Counted from the first letter of the stretch, positions 1 through 11,786 are shown. The stretch: DNA of 64,000 nucleotides from Parietaria judaica (GCA_954871525.1 OX940872.1:10191180-10255179), one strand, 5' to 3'. Notes: a model not told the origin generated them from the letters alone. A program made the numbers and translations.

Positions 1-1360
1 GTGCCTCTAATTTCGACGATTGAGCCATCACCGAATTTCACGTTGCCTGTGACCTTCTCATCAAGCTCTTCAAACTTAGCTCAGTTTCCTGTCATGTGGT
101 TGCTCGCACCGTTGTCTAGGTACCAGACATCGGTAGAGTCTTTCTGCTCTCCGTCAACGAGGAGGTTTGCAATAACCTTGTCCTCGATCAGGAAAACAAT
201 CTCTGAGCTGGTCTGCTCTCTGGTCTCTGTGTCTGGTCTCTGGTCTCTGCTCGGATTCCGACCAGGTCCGCTCTTTGGTCTCTGGGCAGGTCTGCTTCCT
301 ACTCTCCGGGCAGGTCTGCTCTCTCTCATCTACGAGGATCGTCTCCTCGTCTTCTTTTCCGTCCAGGCTCACCTCCTGTTTGGCAAACATCAGGGCCGGC
401 TGGTCTTCATCGAATCTCATCAGATTTGCTTCCTCTTTGTTGTTCATGTTGCGACACTCTGAAGCAAAGTGCCCAAGCTTCTGACAGTTGTAGCACTTCA
501 CTGTGTTCTTGTCTCTCCTGGTCGTACTTTCTTGACAGGGTGCACCACGGCCGCAACCTCGCGTGTCTCGACCTCGCCCTCGTCCAGGACCTGTACCACG
601 TCCTCCGCTGTCTCCGCCGTAGTTACTCTGACCAGAAGAACTGGAAGAGAATTCTGCTCCCCCGTTTTTCTTCTATCTGGCCGTCCACTCTTCATGCGTG
701 AGCAGGAGGCGCTTCTCCTCTTCTCTGTCACCATAGCCCCGAAGTCTCTCCTGAAGGATTTGAGGCGACCGACAACCTCCTCTACCGTCATGGTCTTGAG
801 TTCGCCAAACTTCTCAATCGATGTCACGATTTTCATGTACCTGTGTGGCACGGCTCGCAGGAATTTCGTGACAACGGTGGTCTCCTCCACCTTGTCTCCT
901 AGCGAGCGGATACCAGTAACAATGGACGTGAGTTTCATGGCAAAGTCATCAATGGACTCACCTTCCCTCATCCGAATAAACTCGAATTCTCTTTTCAAGG
1001 TTTGAACATTAGCATCTTTGACGCGATCTGCGCCCATGTGTATGGTTTGAAGCGTCGCCCACGCCTCCTTTGTGGAATCCTTCTCTGAGATCAAGAAAAG
1101 GACGTCTTCCGGAACTCCTTGATAGATGGCGGTGAGTGCCATCCTCTCCTTGCGCCCTTCGACATCGCTGCCTTCTATAGCCTCCCAAACACATTGCGCC
1201 TGCAAATTCACTCGCATCTTCAACGCCCAAACTGAGTAATTGCTCTTCGTGAGCATCGGATAATGGAGCGTCACGCTCCCCTTCTTTGATCCGATCTTCG
1301 TCGCCGTCGTCAATTTTCCTCCAATGGATTCGCTTTGTGACGACATCTTCTCTGGCACTG
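1..1360 (-). pseudogene. Ty1/copia gag-protease region, frameshifted, cut by window edge
   Basis: Reading leftward from about 1340, the translation begins with a copia Gag N-terminus (UBN2/DUF4219 type, motif LTKSNYSVWALKMR) and a long helical Gag domain. A CCHC zinc knuckle follows (CYNCQKLGHFASEC, near 460-500), then an acidic Glu/Gln/Arg-rich low-complexity stretch, then the protease core WYLDNGASNHMTG (near 85-125). The frame is broken: Gag shifts near 700 and again near 520, and a stop follows the MTGN motif near 81-83. After that stop the conserved VKFGDGS segment resumes and runs off the window. The protease has DNG where many relatives have DTG, which is common in the Retrofit/Ale type. 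Integrase, RT and RNase H would lie left of base 1. This is a dead or dying element. Copia identity is secure; the lineage is inferred. Confidence 0.9.
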
Positions 1361-1361
1361 T

Positions 1362-1373
1362 GCTCTGATACCA
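1362..1373 (-). other. Primer-binding site for initiator tRNA-Met
   Basis: The minus strand reads TGGTATCAGAGC, the standard plant copia primer-binding site complementary to the 3' end of initiator tRNA-Met. It lies two bases from the LTR end (CCAACA-AG-PBS), which fixes the LTR boundary and the minus orientation of this element. Confidence 0.92.
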
Positions 1374-1375
1374 CT

Positions 1376-1935
1376 TGTTGGTTCCAATTAATGGATCTGC
1401 AACCAAAGAACAAAGGAAGAAGAAACCAAGAAGAACTTTGGGAGAAAAAGCTTCTCTGATTAATCAAATGCAATAATAATGGAGTTACAAAAATTGACCA
1501 CTAATACTAGTATTTATAGGAGAAACTAGAAAGCTAAACCCTAGCTAAACTTCCTAAAATAGACTCAATCAAATCTTTACAATTTACACGTTTCCTAATT
1601 AGAATGGGAAACCAAATCGTATCAAATCTCCAAACTTGCTCCTCAAGTTCGGCTTCTGGTCGTATGTTCCTAGCAAGCCTGCTAGGGTGTAGTTCTGCTC
1701 GGGGCAATCCTGGTAGGAGTTCTTCTGGTAGGAACATTCCTGGTCGGGTCCTTTCCTGCTCGGGGAAGTCTCTAGTCGGACCCATCTCTGGTGGGGAGTT
1801 CTCTGGTGGGAGAACTTCTGCTAGGAAGATCTCTGCTCGGGCTCTTCTCTGCCCGGGTAAGCTCTGGTGGGGAAATCCCTGGTGGAGAAATCTCTGCTAG
1901 GATTTGAGCCAAGTCAGGCTTATACTCACAGAAAC
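1376..1935 (-). repeat. 5' LTR of the minus-strand copia element
   Basis: The boundary next to the PBS (TGTTGG at 1376 on the plus strand, CCAACA on the minus) is clear. The outer end is less certain; I chose the TGTTTCTGTGAG read on the minus strand from 1935. A minus-strand TATA box (CCTATAAATA, about 1510-1520) sits where an LTR promoter is expected. The U3 part at 1650-1900 consists of a degenerate GC-rich repeat of roughly 12-15 bases (variants of CTCTGGTGGGGA and CTGCTCGGG). The partner LTR is outside the window, so no target duplication can be checked. Confidence 0.7.
1650..1900. repeat. Degenerate GC-rich short tandem repeat inside the LTR
   Basis: About 250 bases are built from variants of CT(C/G)GG(T/C)(G/C)GGGA spaced 12-20 bases apart. 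They lie upstream of the TATA box in the direction of LTR transcription, so they could be an enhancer-type repeat. That role is inferred. Confidence 0.6.
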
Positions 1936-2282
1936 AGCTATTGGCATGCAATATTATTTTCTTACGACAAAGTTTAATTATATAACATGTTTAGGATAAA
2001 TTACCATTCAACTAATGTAATTCCAATCATTTATTCATATATATATAATATATATATATATATATGCATTTCTGTTCTAAGTATATCCTATTATGATCAT
2101 GACTGTTATTAGGTATATCCAGTTAGGTTGTGATCAGATTACAACTACACCTTTTCACAATCAGATCCGAATTTAGGTAATGCAAAGCAATCCTTCCTGT
2201 TTGTCGATATAATATGAGAAATTTATAACCTTGTAACTCCCATTTGGCACGACATTATAAACGTGACTCATACGTTAAAACT

Positions 2283-2339
<57 letters not shown>

Positions 2340-3540
2340 GCTCTTTTGGACACTAAGACATGTTATAGATTATTTTATATGCAAAGGCGCGCACAGCTTG
2401 TTTCTGCTCGTCCAAAACTCACATAGTACATGGATATATCATATATGTGAACAATATATGCTCGAGATTCTTGCATGGCTTTCACAAATCATACTCTATT
2501 ACTTTTCGTTAGGTTAAATTTGGGACACCAACACAAAAACCGAATTAACTAGAATATGAAATATAGGACTTTTTGAGTCGAAGTTAATACAATAAATTAT
2601 TTGGACAAACATGTTGGAAAAAATTGTTTAAGTGAAAATAACAAATAAGTAGAAAACGTTCGACGAGGTGTTAATGAGCAAGATGGTTGAAAACGTTCGA
2701 CAAAGCTTTAATGGTTGTTCAAAACGTACCTCAAGTTTAAATGTAAAAAAATTCAGATAAACGTTGTTAATCTGGTGTTGATTGTTAATAAATGCAAACG
2801 ACAATATATTTCTCTATAAATATTCAGCAAGCTCGGTTTTATTTCGACACACTAAAAATTATTTACGAAATGTACCCACTTTCTATTGAGTTTGATCTTC
2901 ACTTTCATTCCGATACGAGCTCAAATTATCTCTTTCAAAATACCTGGGTAATAGGATTTATGTGGATTATTTTCATCGATGTTTCGGGATTGCTCGGAAC
3001 CGTCGTGTTGCCGTTATAATTCATGGGAGGCTACGTCTGTGAATCCTCTAGCACTGGAGGGGGCGAAAATTGCCGTTATATCCTGGGAGGCTACGTCCAT
3101 TTGTAGTTTTTGCAGAACAAAAGCTTTCTCCGAGCTCTTCTTAAAATTGGGGACGAGCTTCTCAATATGCTTGTGTTGAAAAGGTCCTGGTCTCTTTGTT
3201 TTATTTTTTTTACAGAATATAACACGAACACAGGAGAACATGATAAAGTTTAGATACAATCGAAAAAATTGTGCACTTCATACGTGTAATTAATTATTTA
3301 TCATATATATGTTTATATTCTATTAGCTGTTTACATCCTTTAATTGATATATATAAAGAAAACGTTTACATGTCTTTGATTAAATTAAATTAATTAAAAA
3401 TAAAATAGTTCGAGTATCCTTTAACTAAACCAGGATTTTTTTTTTTTTTTAAAGGGGTTAGTGCTATCGGCTAACGTTACAATATACTTTCGCATTACTA
3501 GATATATTCTGTGTAAAAACAGGTTACACTATTAGTCAAG
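1936..3540. other. AT-rich intergenic DNA without recognisable genes
   Basis: No coding region with recognisable similarity was seen. It holds an interrupted AT tract at 2036-2066, the long (AT)24 microsatellite listed separately, and a short direct repeat at about 3008-3100 in which GCCGTTATA...GGGAGGCTACGTC occurs twice. Open frames here are short and read through repeats. Confidence 0.6.
2289..2336. repeat. (AT)24 microsatellite
   Basis: A perfect alternating AT tract of 48 bases. It can extrude a cruciform and is likely to vary in length between individuals. Confidence 0.97.
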
Positions 3541-3655
3541 TTTACAAATATATAAAAGCGGCACTCATTTGAGTCCCATAGAGTTTTGAACACGTGACCT
3601 CTTGAATAGAAGTGTACTGGAATTACCATTACGCCAAACTTGTTTGGTTTACTAA
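3540..3655 (-). mobile_element. tRNA-related SINE-like sequence
   Basis: The minus strand contains an A-box-like stretch (TGGCGTAATGGTAA, around 3623-3637) followed by a B-box-like stretch (GTCACGTGTTCAAAACTC, about 3584-3601). Their order and spacing match an internal Pol III promoter of a tRNA-derived SINE. The tail and target duplication are not clear, so this is a family-level guess. It is adjacent to a second similar piece. Confidence 0.5.
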
Positions 3656-3717
3656 ACCAGGAATATTGAAACGGATCAAGAGTCATAAATGATATTTTTT
3701 TTATTTTATATATATAT

Positions 3718-3828
3718 ATATATGAGGATCTTTGGATCTCACTCCTACTCTCATAGTGACTCGAACTCAAGAACTCTAATGTCTTAAATGATGTACTTAT
3801 TACCACTAAACCAATAATTTAAGCATTC
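3718..3828 (-). mobile_element. Second tRNA-related SINE-like sequence
   Basis: The minus strand carries TGGTTTAGTGGTAA (A-box-like, 3800-3813) and then GAGTTCGAGTC (B-box-like, 3758-3768). An AT-rich tail follows at 3690-3720. A tRNA-related head with this spacing is typical of plant SINEs. The exact ends are not resolved. Confidence 0.55.
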
Positions 3829-3839
3829 AATAAATTAAA

Positions 3840-5153
3840 GTATTGAACACATCTATATCTCATCTTCAAGAAATAAATTATCCGCCATAAATTACTCCAT
3901 GAAATGGAAATGGAAATAAATAAATAAATAGTAATAAATCAACAATTATATAATTTTTTTCCCATGCAAAAAAAGAAAAGAGACCTAATAAATTATCAAT
4001 ATGGAATTGAAGGCCTAAACTGAATATCAGCGCCAATCCCGGGAGTTTGTTTATTGGTTGGAAAAAGAAAAACCCACTTTTCACTTTCTGCATTAAATGT
4101 GAATCTTCTTTTTCTCCTTTTGCATGTGTTACAGAACCAGAATAACTTTCAACAATTTGAAAAAAAAAATTATTATTATTTTAAATAAATTCTGTCGTGA
4201 GACAGAGATTCAGAGAATATGGAATCCCAAAACATGAACAACACAGAAAAAGTCAAGTACATAAAGCATAAATGGGCATGGGAACTTTTATAGTGAAGAA
4301 AAGTTGATTCATTCATCATTTACAGACATTACTACGACTATATATATAGCTTCTCTTTTCTTCAATGGGAACTAGGTCGTGCATTTTTCAGATTTCACAC
4401 ATGTGTCGAATTGTACAGTCAATGAGAAATGTCACTCACGAGAGTCTTACACTGATCATGAACTCACTTCTGATAAAATAATTATGTTGGACAGTTATAT
4501 CATAAAACGTTATTATTTTCAGAAAGAAGATGTTGAAAGATGTTGAAAAACTAAACCATGAATATACATTATCGTAAAATCGTTTGCGGTTCGCTGTGGT
4601 CATGCTCTAATATACACTTCTATTTATAGCTAAAACGAGTGGTGGAACCACGAATTATATTTTATGAAACTTAATTTAAAATAATTCGGTGAACTTCGCC
4701 TCTTCTTTCTCTCCCAGGGCTAAACCTAAGATCATGCCATCGGTTTCTTATTAAGTTCTAAAGGTTTTACTTTTATTTAATTTCATTTAAGATAGAATAT
4801 TTTTACAGATAATATCAGACGAAAAAAAAAGTTCACTTTGACAAGCATTACACATTACTTCTATGTTCAAATCTATAATTTTAATGTGATTTACGTTTGA
4901 GGTTTAAAATTAAAGAGTTGCCCCAAAAGATGTTGCCTTTGCCGTGGCCCCTAGGCAAATGTGCCACTCAATATTTCTTTTCTCCTCTCCTTTTCAGTCA
5001 ATATATATAAACATATTATATATATATATATATGTATAATATAATATAATTTAATATCTTTGATTTTTGGCATGCATGTAATGTACCATACGAAGCTCCA
5101 AATTTTAGCCTTTTGCCTATCCATCTTTTTTGAACAGAAGCATGCTTTAAAGC

Positions 5154-5212
<59 letters not shown>

Positions 5213-5698
5213 TCAAATACAATTTAACTTAATACTTTGTATCATTTTTTTTTGATTTCTTCATAAAATACCACTTTAGTTTGTCATATATTAATAACTT
5301 CCGTCAAATTAATTTTTCCTTGTTACGTAAAGTAATTATAGTTTTTATCGTAAATTGTTAACCATAGTTTTATAAAACCCTCGACGGAATATATTTTCTC
5401 TCGCCATTCTCTCACAATATTGTGTTTATCAGCTCCTTTGTTTTTATTTAATTATAAAATTTCAATACTCGTAATTTTTATTGAAAATACTATATATTTA
5501 ACAAAAAATCGTTAAATGTCTTTCAAAGATAGCATTTGAAATATCATAAATTTAAGATTAAATTAATTAATAACAAAAAAAAGAGTTCATTATTGAAAAC
5601 TATTTAACCACTTCTTTTTCATATCGCTTTTATTTTTCAGTCACTAATCCAAAACATAAAATCTAGCTTCAGGATTTTTTAAATTATTTTGGTCAGTC

Positions 5699-5731
<33 letters not shown>

Positions 5732-6364
5732 AAAATATCATATTCATATCTATGTATACTTGTATTTGCTGTAGGAATTTATCCCTTCCTCTCTCCTTTT
5801 CTTCCTCAACTTTTTGTAGCATTATTATTTTGTCTGCACAAATCAATTGATATTTTTGCTTCTATTTTTTTGTTTATTTCTTATTACATCATCTCCAAAA
5901 AGCATAATCTGTCGTCAGCTTTTATTTTTTCCTCCACTATATCAATAATTGTGTCAAATAACAAGAATACAAATATTTATTTATGTATCTGTAAAATTGT
6001 ATTAATAATAGAAGCCGACAATCCTGCAAAAGAAACTAATAATAGTAATGCAGCTTCTGAAAAAGAATAAAAATGATGAGCTCACTAATAATAGAGTAAG
6101 AATTACCAATATAAATTCAATATTAATATAAATAAAAAAAAGAAAGTCTGAAGAGTGAAGAAAAAATAACCTTGAAAGAGTAAAATAAAATTATTTATGT
6201 AATGAAATTTATAACTAAAACACAAATGAAAAGTTATGAGCCAAATTAAAAAATATAAAAAATCAAAATAAAAAGTGGAAGAAAATTCAAATTTAGCAGT
6301 TTACTCTTTTAGGGTTGGCCCAAGAGATCATGCCATTGGGCTTCTTTCATGATCCTAGGTCAAA
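3840..6364. other. AT-rich gene-free stretch with microsatellites
   Basis: No gene was recognised. It contains AT tracts at about 5011-5035, 5156-5206 and 5699-5724 and many homopolymer runs. The only longer open frames run through low-complexity sequence and have no recognisable domain. Confidence 0.6.
5156..5206. repeat. (AT)25 microsatellite
   Basis: Alternating AT for about 51 bases, flanked on both sides by further TA-rich sequence. Confidence 0.96.
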
Positions 6365-6373
6365 TATATATAA

Positions 6374-7858
6374 GGGATAATAGCGGCATATGTCTTTAAC
6401 CTTTATTTAACTGGGGCGGCATAGCCCCAACCCCATTTAATAGCGGTATAAGTATCAAAAGATGATTTTCGTCCATATTTGACTAACGGAAGTAGTCAAC
6501 GTTTGCGCGGTCAGCTTCTCATCAACGTGGACGCCACGTAATCCGACATGTCACCATACACGTCATCCTCGTGTCATCAAATTTAATGCAAAATTAAGGG
6601 TGATGCAGGGATTCGAACCATTGCCCTCGCATGTGGGGATTTCGAGCCTCACCACCAGACCAAAGTCTTTTACTGCTCTTCTAGGGTAAAAATATGTATA
6701 TATATAAACAGAATGTATTAATTTAAATAGAAGAAATATTAATTAATAAGTAGCCTATATATTCGATTTATATGCATGGATTTCTCAACCGCGGCTTGGG
6801 TTGACTTTCTTGCACCACGTTTGGTTCGACTTTTTTAGGCCGGGTTTGGTTGACTTTTTCTTAAAGTCGTGCTCGTGTTGACTTTTTTGGGGCCGGGTGC
6901 AGTTGACTTTTTCCTTTCTTTTGTATTTTTTTTTTCAGTTGTAACATATTATTACTGCTACACAACACCGTATATAGCTAGTACCTAATACCTTTTACTA
7001 CAATTATTTTTTTTATCAAATATCTAAATATTTTATTTAATTATAAAATTAAACTTATATTATTCTTGTGTATTTTTTTAAAGGAATATCATTAAAAAAA
7101 AATACACAAGAATAATATAAGTTTAATTTTATTTTCAAAAGATAATGATAGTCCGTTAAAAAAATACACAAGAATAATATAAGTTTAATTTTATAATTAA
7201 ATAAAATATTTAGAGATTTGATTAAAAAAATAACTGTAGTAAAAGGTAGTAGGTACTAGCTATATACGGTCTTGTGTAGTAGTAATAATATGTTACAACT
7301 AAAAAAAAATACAAAAGAAAGGAAAAAGTCAACTGCACCCGGCCCCAAAAAAGTCAACACGAGCACGACTTTAAGAAAAAGTCAACCAAACCCGACCTAA
7401 AAAAGTCGAACCAAACCCGGTGAAAGAAAGTCAACCCAAGCCGCGGTTGAGAAATCCATGCATATAAATCGAATAAATAGGCTACTTATTAATTAATATT
7501 TTTATATATGAATAATACATTCTGTTTATATATATACATATTTTTACCCTAGGTAACCAGTAAAAGGCTTTGGTCTGGTGGTGAGGCTCGAAAATCCCAC
7601 ATGTGAGGGCAATGGTTCGAATCCTTCCATCGCCATTAGTTTTGCATTAAATTCGATGACGCGCGGATGACATGTATGGTGACATGTCGGATTACGTGGC
7701 GTCCACGTTGACGAGAAGCTGACCACGCAAACGTTGACTACTTCTGTTAGTCAAATATGGACGGAAATCATCTTTTGGTACTTATACCGCTATTAAATGA
7801 GGTTGGGGCTATGCCGCCCTGTTGAGTAAAGGTTGAGGACTTATGCCGCTACTATCCC
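6374..7858. mobile_element. Fold-back Mutator-like element, 1485 bp, 9-bp TSD
   Basis: The element starts GGGATAATAGCGGCA and ends TGCCGCTACTATCCC. The two halves are inverted copies of each other almost to the centre near 7110, giving arms of about 700 bases. The flanks are a perfect 9-bp direct repeat, TATATATAA, at 6365-6373 and 7859-7867. Long terminal inverted repeats with a 9-bp target duplication are characteristic of Mutator-like elements. There is no transposase, so it is non-autonomous. Each arm contains a tRNA-like segment with A and B boxes. The termini match the element at 24780-25232. Confidence 0.88.
7571..7624 (+). promoter_or_regulatory. tRNA-like A and B boxes in the fold-back arm
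   Basis: TGGTCTGGTGGTGAGG (7571-7586) followed by GGTTCGAATCC (7614-7624) resembles the A and B boxes of a tRNA gene or SINE head. The inverted counterpart is in the left arm at 6609-6662, reading on the minus strand. Full tRNA folding is not apparent, so this is a captured Pol III promoter-like fragment, not a tRNA gene. Confidence 0.5.
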
Positions 7859-7901
7859 TATATATAATTATATTATGATTTCTATAAGAAAAGCGTGGTG
7901 A

Positions 7902-8086
7902 TTATTTTGCTTAGTAGATAACGGGGCCTTTGAAATCGGGAGGCCTTAAGCCACTATCTTGTTTGCCTTGTTTTGAGATCGGCTCGGCTCTGATATTTTG
8001 CTTTAGTAGATAACGGGGCCTTTGAAATCGGGAGGCCCTATGACACTACTTTGTTTGCCTTGTTTTGAGATCGGCTCGGCTCTGAA
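7902..8086. repeat. Tandem duplication, about 92-bp unit, two copies
   Basis: A unit containing AGTAGATAACGGGGCC and GAGATCGGCTCGGCTC occurs twice head to tail, with period about 92 and a few differences. A second, 26-base tandem pair (GAGAAAATCTATTATATTTT) follows near 8150-8200. Confidence 0.9.
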
Positions 8087-8204
8087 TACAAATTACACAA
8101 CTCTATTGTAACAATTTACAACAGATTTTGGTAAAAATGCGACAAATTTTGAGAAAATCTATTATATTTTCCGGGTGAGAAAATCTATTATATTTTCTGG
8201 GTCG

Positions 8205-9220
8205 TTGTATGATATTTTAAAATCACACGAAGGTCAATGTATAAAACGTCAACCCAAAATTCTCAGCATATAAAAGTAGAATAACCGTACACTTTATTTT
8301 TTAAATGGCTTATTTAGGATTAACATCTTGTTTTATTTCAAGAATTCTCTATGTATCCGTATAATAAAGTCAATAAACACACTAATTTTATGAGATTAAA
8401 ACTCTAATCAGAGGACCACTTAGGAAGGGGACAGTCCAACCAATATAAGAATGTGTCAATGTTTATTTCTCTCTTATAAATTAAAAGTGACAGTCACTCT
8501 TCTTAAATTATAATGGTAAATAAATGAAAGCAAAAGCCAATCTCATGGAGCCTTTTTCCAGCTCTACTTTATTCATACTCTTCAGCAGAAAGACTACTTT
8601 TGTCTCCCCAAAAAAATGTAATTTTTTTGTTGCTTTTGCAGCTTTCCCTTCACATGTTATATTTTATTCACATATTTTAAAAAGAATGTGAATAAATAAA
8701 TGGATTGATTGTGGCATAAATACTCAATTTGTAGTCAAAGTTGATGGCATATAACCAACTTCGAAAAGTGGAGGCAATAATATCAAACAAATATTTTAGG
8801 AGGTTGACCAGTATCGCATTTATTTTTTCCATCACTTCGCACCATGTGTTTTAAGCTGAGAACCAAAGTACTAATGAAATATAATTGTTTTGTGTAAAAA
8901 AAAAGTGAGTTTTAAGCATGGTTTTTTTACTTGTGAGTTATAATTATAATGGGTAAAGAATTATCATTAAAGAAGAAAAAAAAAATGTTAAAACATTGCA
9001 ATTGATAGATGGCAAAGGAGGCATACATGTGGTGCGAAGTAATGGAAACTGAAATGGCGACACTGGCCAACCCCTCAAAACATTCTTTGAATACTATTGT
9101 TGCAACTTTTCATGGTTGGATACATGCCACTGAATTTGACGATAAGTTGATTATTTATACCGCAATTGTATATTTTCTTTGTTTATTATAAATTTAAAAG
9201 GTAATTGGCTTTTTATATTA
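8205..9220. other. AT-rich DNA, nothing recognised
   Basis: No gene or element boundary could be supported. The sequence is AT-rich with homopolymer runs. The 60-codon open frame at 9009-9191 has no recognised motif. Confidence 0.5.
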
Positions 9221-9228
9221 TATATATC

Positions 9229-9831
9229 AGGGGTGAGCATGGGTTGGGTTGGGTTGGGCCGCCCCGATGCTTTTTATGGACCCGACCCGATCACTTCGGG
9301 TTCCAAAAAAAAAAAGCCCGATCCGACCCAAACTTTTTTAATGCCCGGTCCAAACCGACCCAATAAAAATCGGGTTGGGTTGGTTTGGGTCGCTATGGCC
9401 TGATTATTCAAAATTTACTATTATATAATAAATAATATTATGAAAAAAATGCATCAATGTAACTCAAAATTCAAGTAAAAATATCTCAAACAAATTTAAT
9501 CAAACAAACATACACCAAACAGTAGAAAACATGAAAATGAGAGATTGAACGGTCTTTGAATGTAAATAAAATTGAGAATTGGAAGTTTTAAAACACTAAA
9601 GATTGCACTACTTGAAATAAATATTAATATGAAATATATATTAATTATATTGGTCGGGTCGGAGACCCCGACCCGACCCAAGGTTTTGGACCCGACCCCG
9701 ACCCGAATAATAATCGGGTCCGGCCCGATCCGACCCAATTTTGACCGGGTTAGATTCGGCGGGTTAGATTGGGGTCGGGTCCTTAACGGATTGGGTTGGG
9801 CCATCGGGTTGGGTCTAAAATGCTCATCCCT

Positions 9832-9832
<1 letters not shown>
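9229..9832. mobile_element. hAT-type non-autonomous element with GGGTTGGG/GGGTCGGG ends
   Basis: The left end AGGGGTGAGCAT and the right end ATGCTCATCCCTA are inverted copies. The subterminal regions are dense in GGGTTGGG, GACCCGACCC and GGGTCGGG, while the core is AT-rich. TIRs of the form (T/C)AGGGGTG recur in this window in elements with clear 8-bp duplications, which supports hAT. Here the insertion lies in a TA repeat, so the target duplication is ambiguous. The open frames across it are translations of these repeats. Confidence 0.65.
9241..9258 (+). other. Canonical G-quadruplex motif
   Basis: Four GGG tracts separated by TT loops (GGGTTGGGTTGGGTTGGG) at the left subterminus of the 9.2-kb element. 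It fits the standard G4 pattern; folding was not tested. Confidence 0.7.

Positions 9833-9836
<4 letters not shown>

Positions 9837-9883
<47 letters not shown>
9837..9883. repeat. (TA)n microsatellite
   Basis: About 47 bases of alternating TA immediately right of the 9.2-kb element. Confidence 0.96.
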
Positions 9884-9885
<2 letters not shown>

Positions 9886-9944
9886 TTATCATTTGTTGTG
9901 GTTGAACCTTTATTTTTATGTTTTTTTTAATGGCTGAAGTATAA

Positions 9945-10524
9945 ACAGTAGAACCTTTATAAATTAATACTCGATAAATTAATAGTCGTGATTAAATAAT
10001 ATTTTTGTCCGGTCCCGACTCGGGCCTAACTAGCTAAATTAATAATTTGCTAAATTTATAAGATAGCATAAATAATTATAAAATCACTATAAAAAAATAT
10101 AGCATAAATAACTATGAAATCACATTAAATAAAAAAATAACATTCCACACCAATCATGCATTCTTCTTAAAATATGATTCTATAGTAATTTGTTTCTTCT
10201 TGAAATTGATGTCTTCTTTAACTTTATCTTTGATATATCATTGAACTCTTTAATATCTCTGATATTGGTACTCTAATAAAATATTTTAAAATCATAATAG
10301 TCTCTCTTGGTATTCTTAATATTGATATTCTTTATATTAATATTTTCATATTCTCGATATAATAAATTAAAATAATTTTTTGTTAGCAAAGATGTTTATA
10401 TAATTATAGTAGATTAATAATTAATGTATAAATTAATATTATTAATTTATATGTTAATTAATAATTCGATAAGATAATATTTTTTGATGGTCCCAACAAT
10501 ATTAATTTATAGAGGTTCTACTGT
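9945..10524. mobile_element. MITE with ACAGTAGAACCT termini, about 580 bp
   Basis: The left end ACAGTAGAACCTTTATAAAT and the right end ATTTATAGAGGTTCTACTGT are inverted repeats of about 20-25 bases. The interior is AT-rich, non-coding and itself repetitive (AATTAATA, GATATT). No unambiguous target duplication was found, so the superfamily is left open. Confidence 0.65.
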
Positions 10525-10607
10525 ATGTTGTCGTCTTGTTTGCAAATAAATTCATGGATAAGTTTATTTGGATTTTTAACGTCCAATTGATATTTGACAT
10601 CTACATG

Positions 10608-11118
10608 GGCCCAGTTTGGCATTGCTGTGTTGTTGTAAAAATTACTTTGTAAAAGTAATTTAACAGAAAGTGCTACTTGGTCAAGTAATTTAGTGTTTGG
10701 TTAGATAATTTACTAACAATCACTTCTTAAAAATAATGAAAAAAATACATTATTTAAAAATACATTAAAACAATATCTTCCAACCTATCATTGGATTCGT
10801 CTCGTCGCAAGCTTTTCAGTGCTTATTTTTATAAGTTAATCGGGGTTATAAAATTAAAGTTACGGAGTTTTGAAATTTAATATAACAAGAAAATAAAATA
10901 TTTAAATAAAAATAATAAAAAAACAAAAAAGCAGAGAAAGACACGTAAAACCTTCAAAATAGCTTTCTCCAAAAGCATCAATGAAATGCTTTTTATTTTT
11001 GCCTATTAAAAAACAAAAATGATTTAGGAAGTAATTTTATTTTAACTTACCAAACAAAATTTTCTTCCTAAAATTAAAGAAGTAAAAGCATTTCTCTAGA
11101 ACCAATACTAAACTGGCC
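10608..11118. mobile_element. MITE with GGCCCAGTTTGGCATTG / CAATACTAAACTGGCC termini
   Basis: Imperfect inverted termini of about 17 bases enclose 511 bases that can fold partly back on themselves (GTAATTT, AAAGCATT, CTTTTACTTC motifs). ATG flanks both sides and may be a 3-bp duplication, but that is too short to be conclusive. There is no coding capacity. Confidence 0.5.
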
Positions 11119-11778
11119 ATGGTATGGTATGTTATTTCATGCTATATTAATATTTGACTGCAAAAGTAGATATATATTATCATTTAGTACAGTTTATTGA
11201 TTATTTTTCCTTTTCTAATAAAATAAAATTTATTATCGTTTTGTTAGCAGACGTCAATAAATAAATAGTGTCCAAAAACTTATCTTTAATATTAATTACA
11301 AGAAATAATTTCCTATCAAATAAGTAGAGTACAACTTAGCAAAGAAACTTCCAATGGCAAAGTGCGTTTGAAGTAGATTCGGTAATGCAATTAAGCAAAG
11401 GAATATTTGCAGTATATGTTCCTAAAGTTATTCAAATTAAGGCGGCCCATTCTTTAACTTTTTTAATGTAAATAGTTCCCAAAGTTTACAAATATGATGT
11501 TAAGAGAAAGAAAAGCAGACTTAATGTGGATAATAATACTAATCTCTTGAAAAGTAAAACATTTATTTGAGAAATAAGTGATATATATGTCTTATAATTT
11601 GTTTTAGAGTTGAATAATACAATTTCAAACAATAAATAAGTTATTATGAAGAAATATATATATATATATATATATATATATTACCAAGATTGACAACAAA
11701 AAAAGTGAGTTAAGACAAATATCACGATGGACAAAAAATTTAGACTTTTGAATAGAAAGAAAAAGCCTTTTAAAGGAC
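11119..11778. other. AT-rich gene-free DNA
   Basis: No gene was recognised. It contains an AT tract at about 11656-11680. Confidence 0.5.
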
Positions 11779-11786
11779 GTAAATAT

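Noticed and set aside
7555..7640. Possible functional tRNA gene
   Set aside because: A and B boxes are present, but the acceptor, anticodon and T arms do not pair as a tRNA, and the copy is inside a transposon arm.
9241..9258. Interstitial telomere repeat
   Set aside because: The repeat is GGGTT without the A of the plant telomere TTTAGGG and belongs to the element's subterminal array.
9496..9937. Open frames with repeated DPT/RPDP-like peptides
   Set aside because: They are translations of GGGTCGGG-type subterminal repeats of a hAT-like element.
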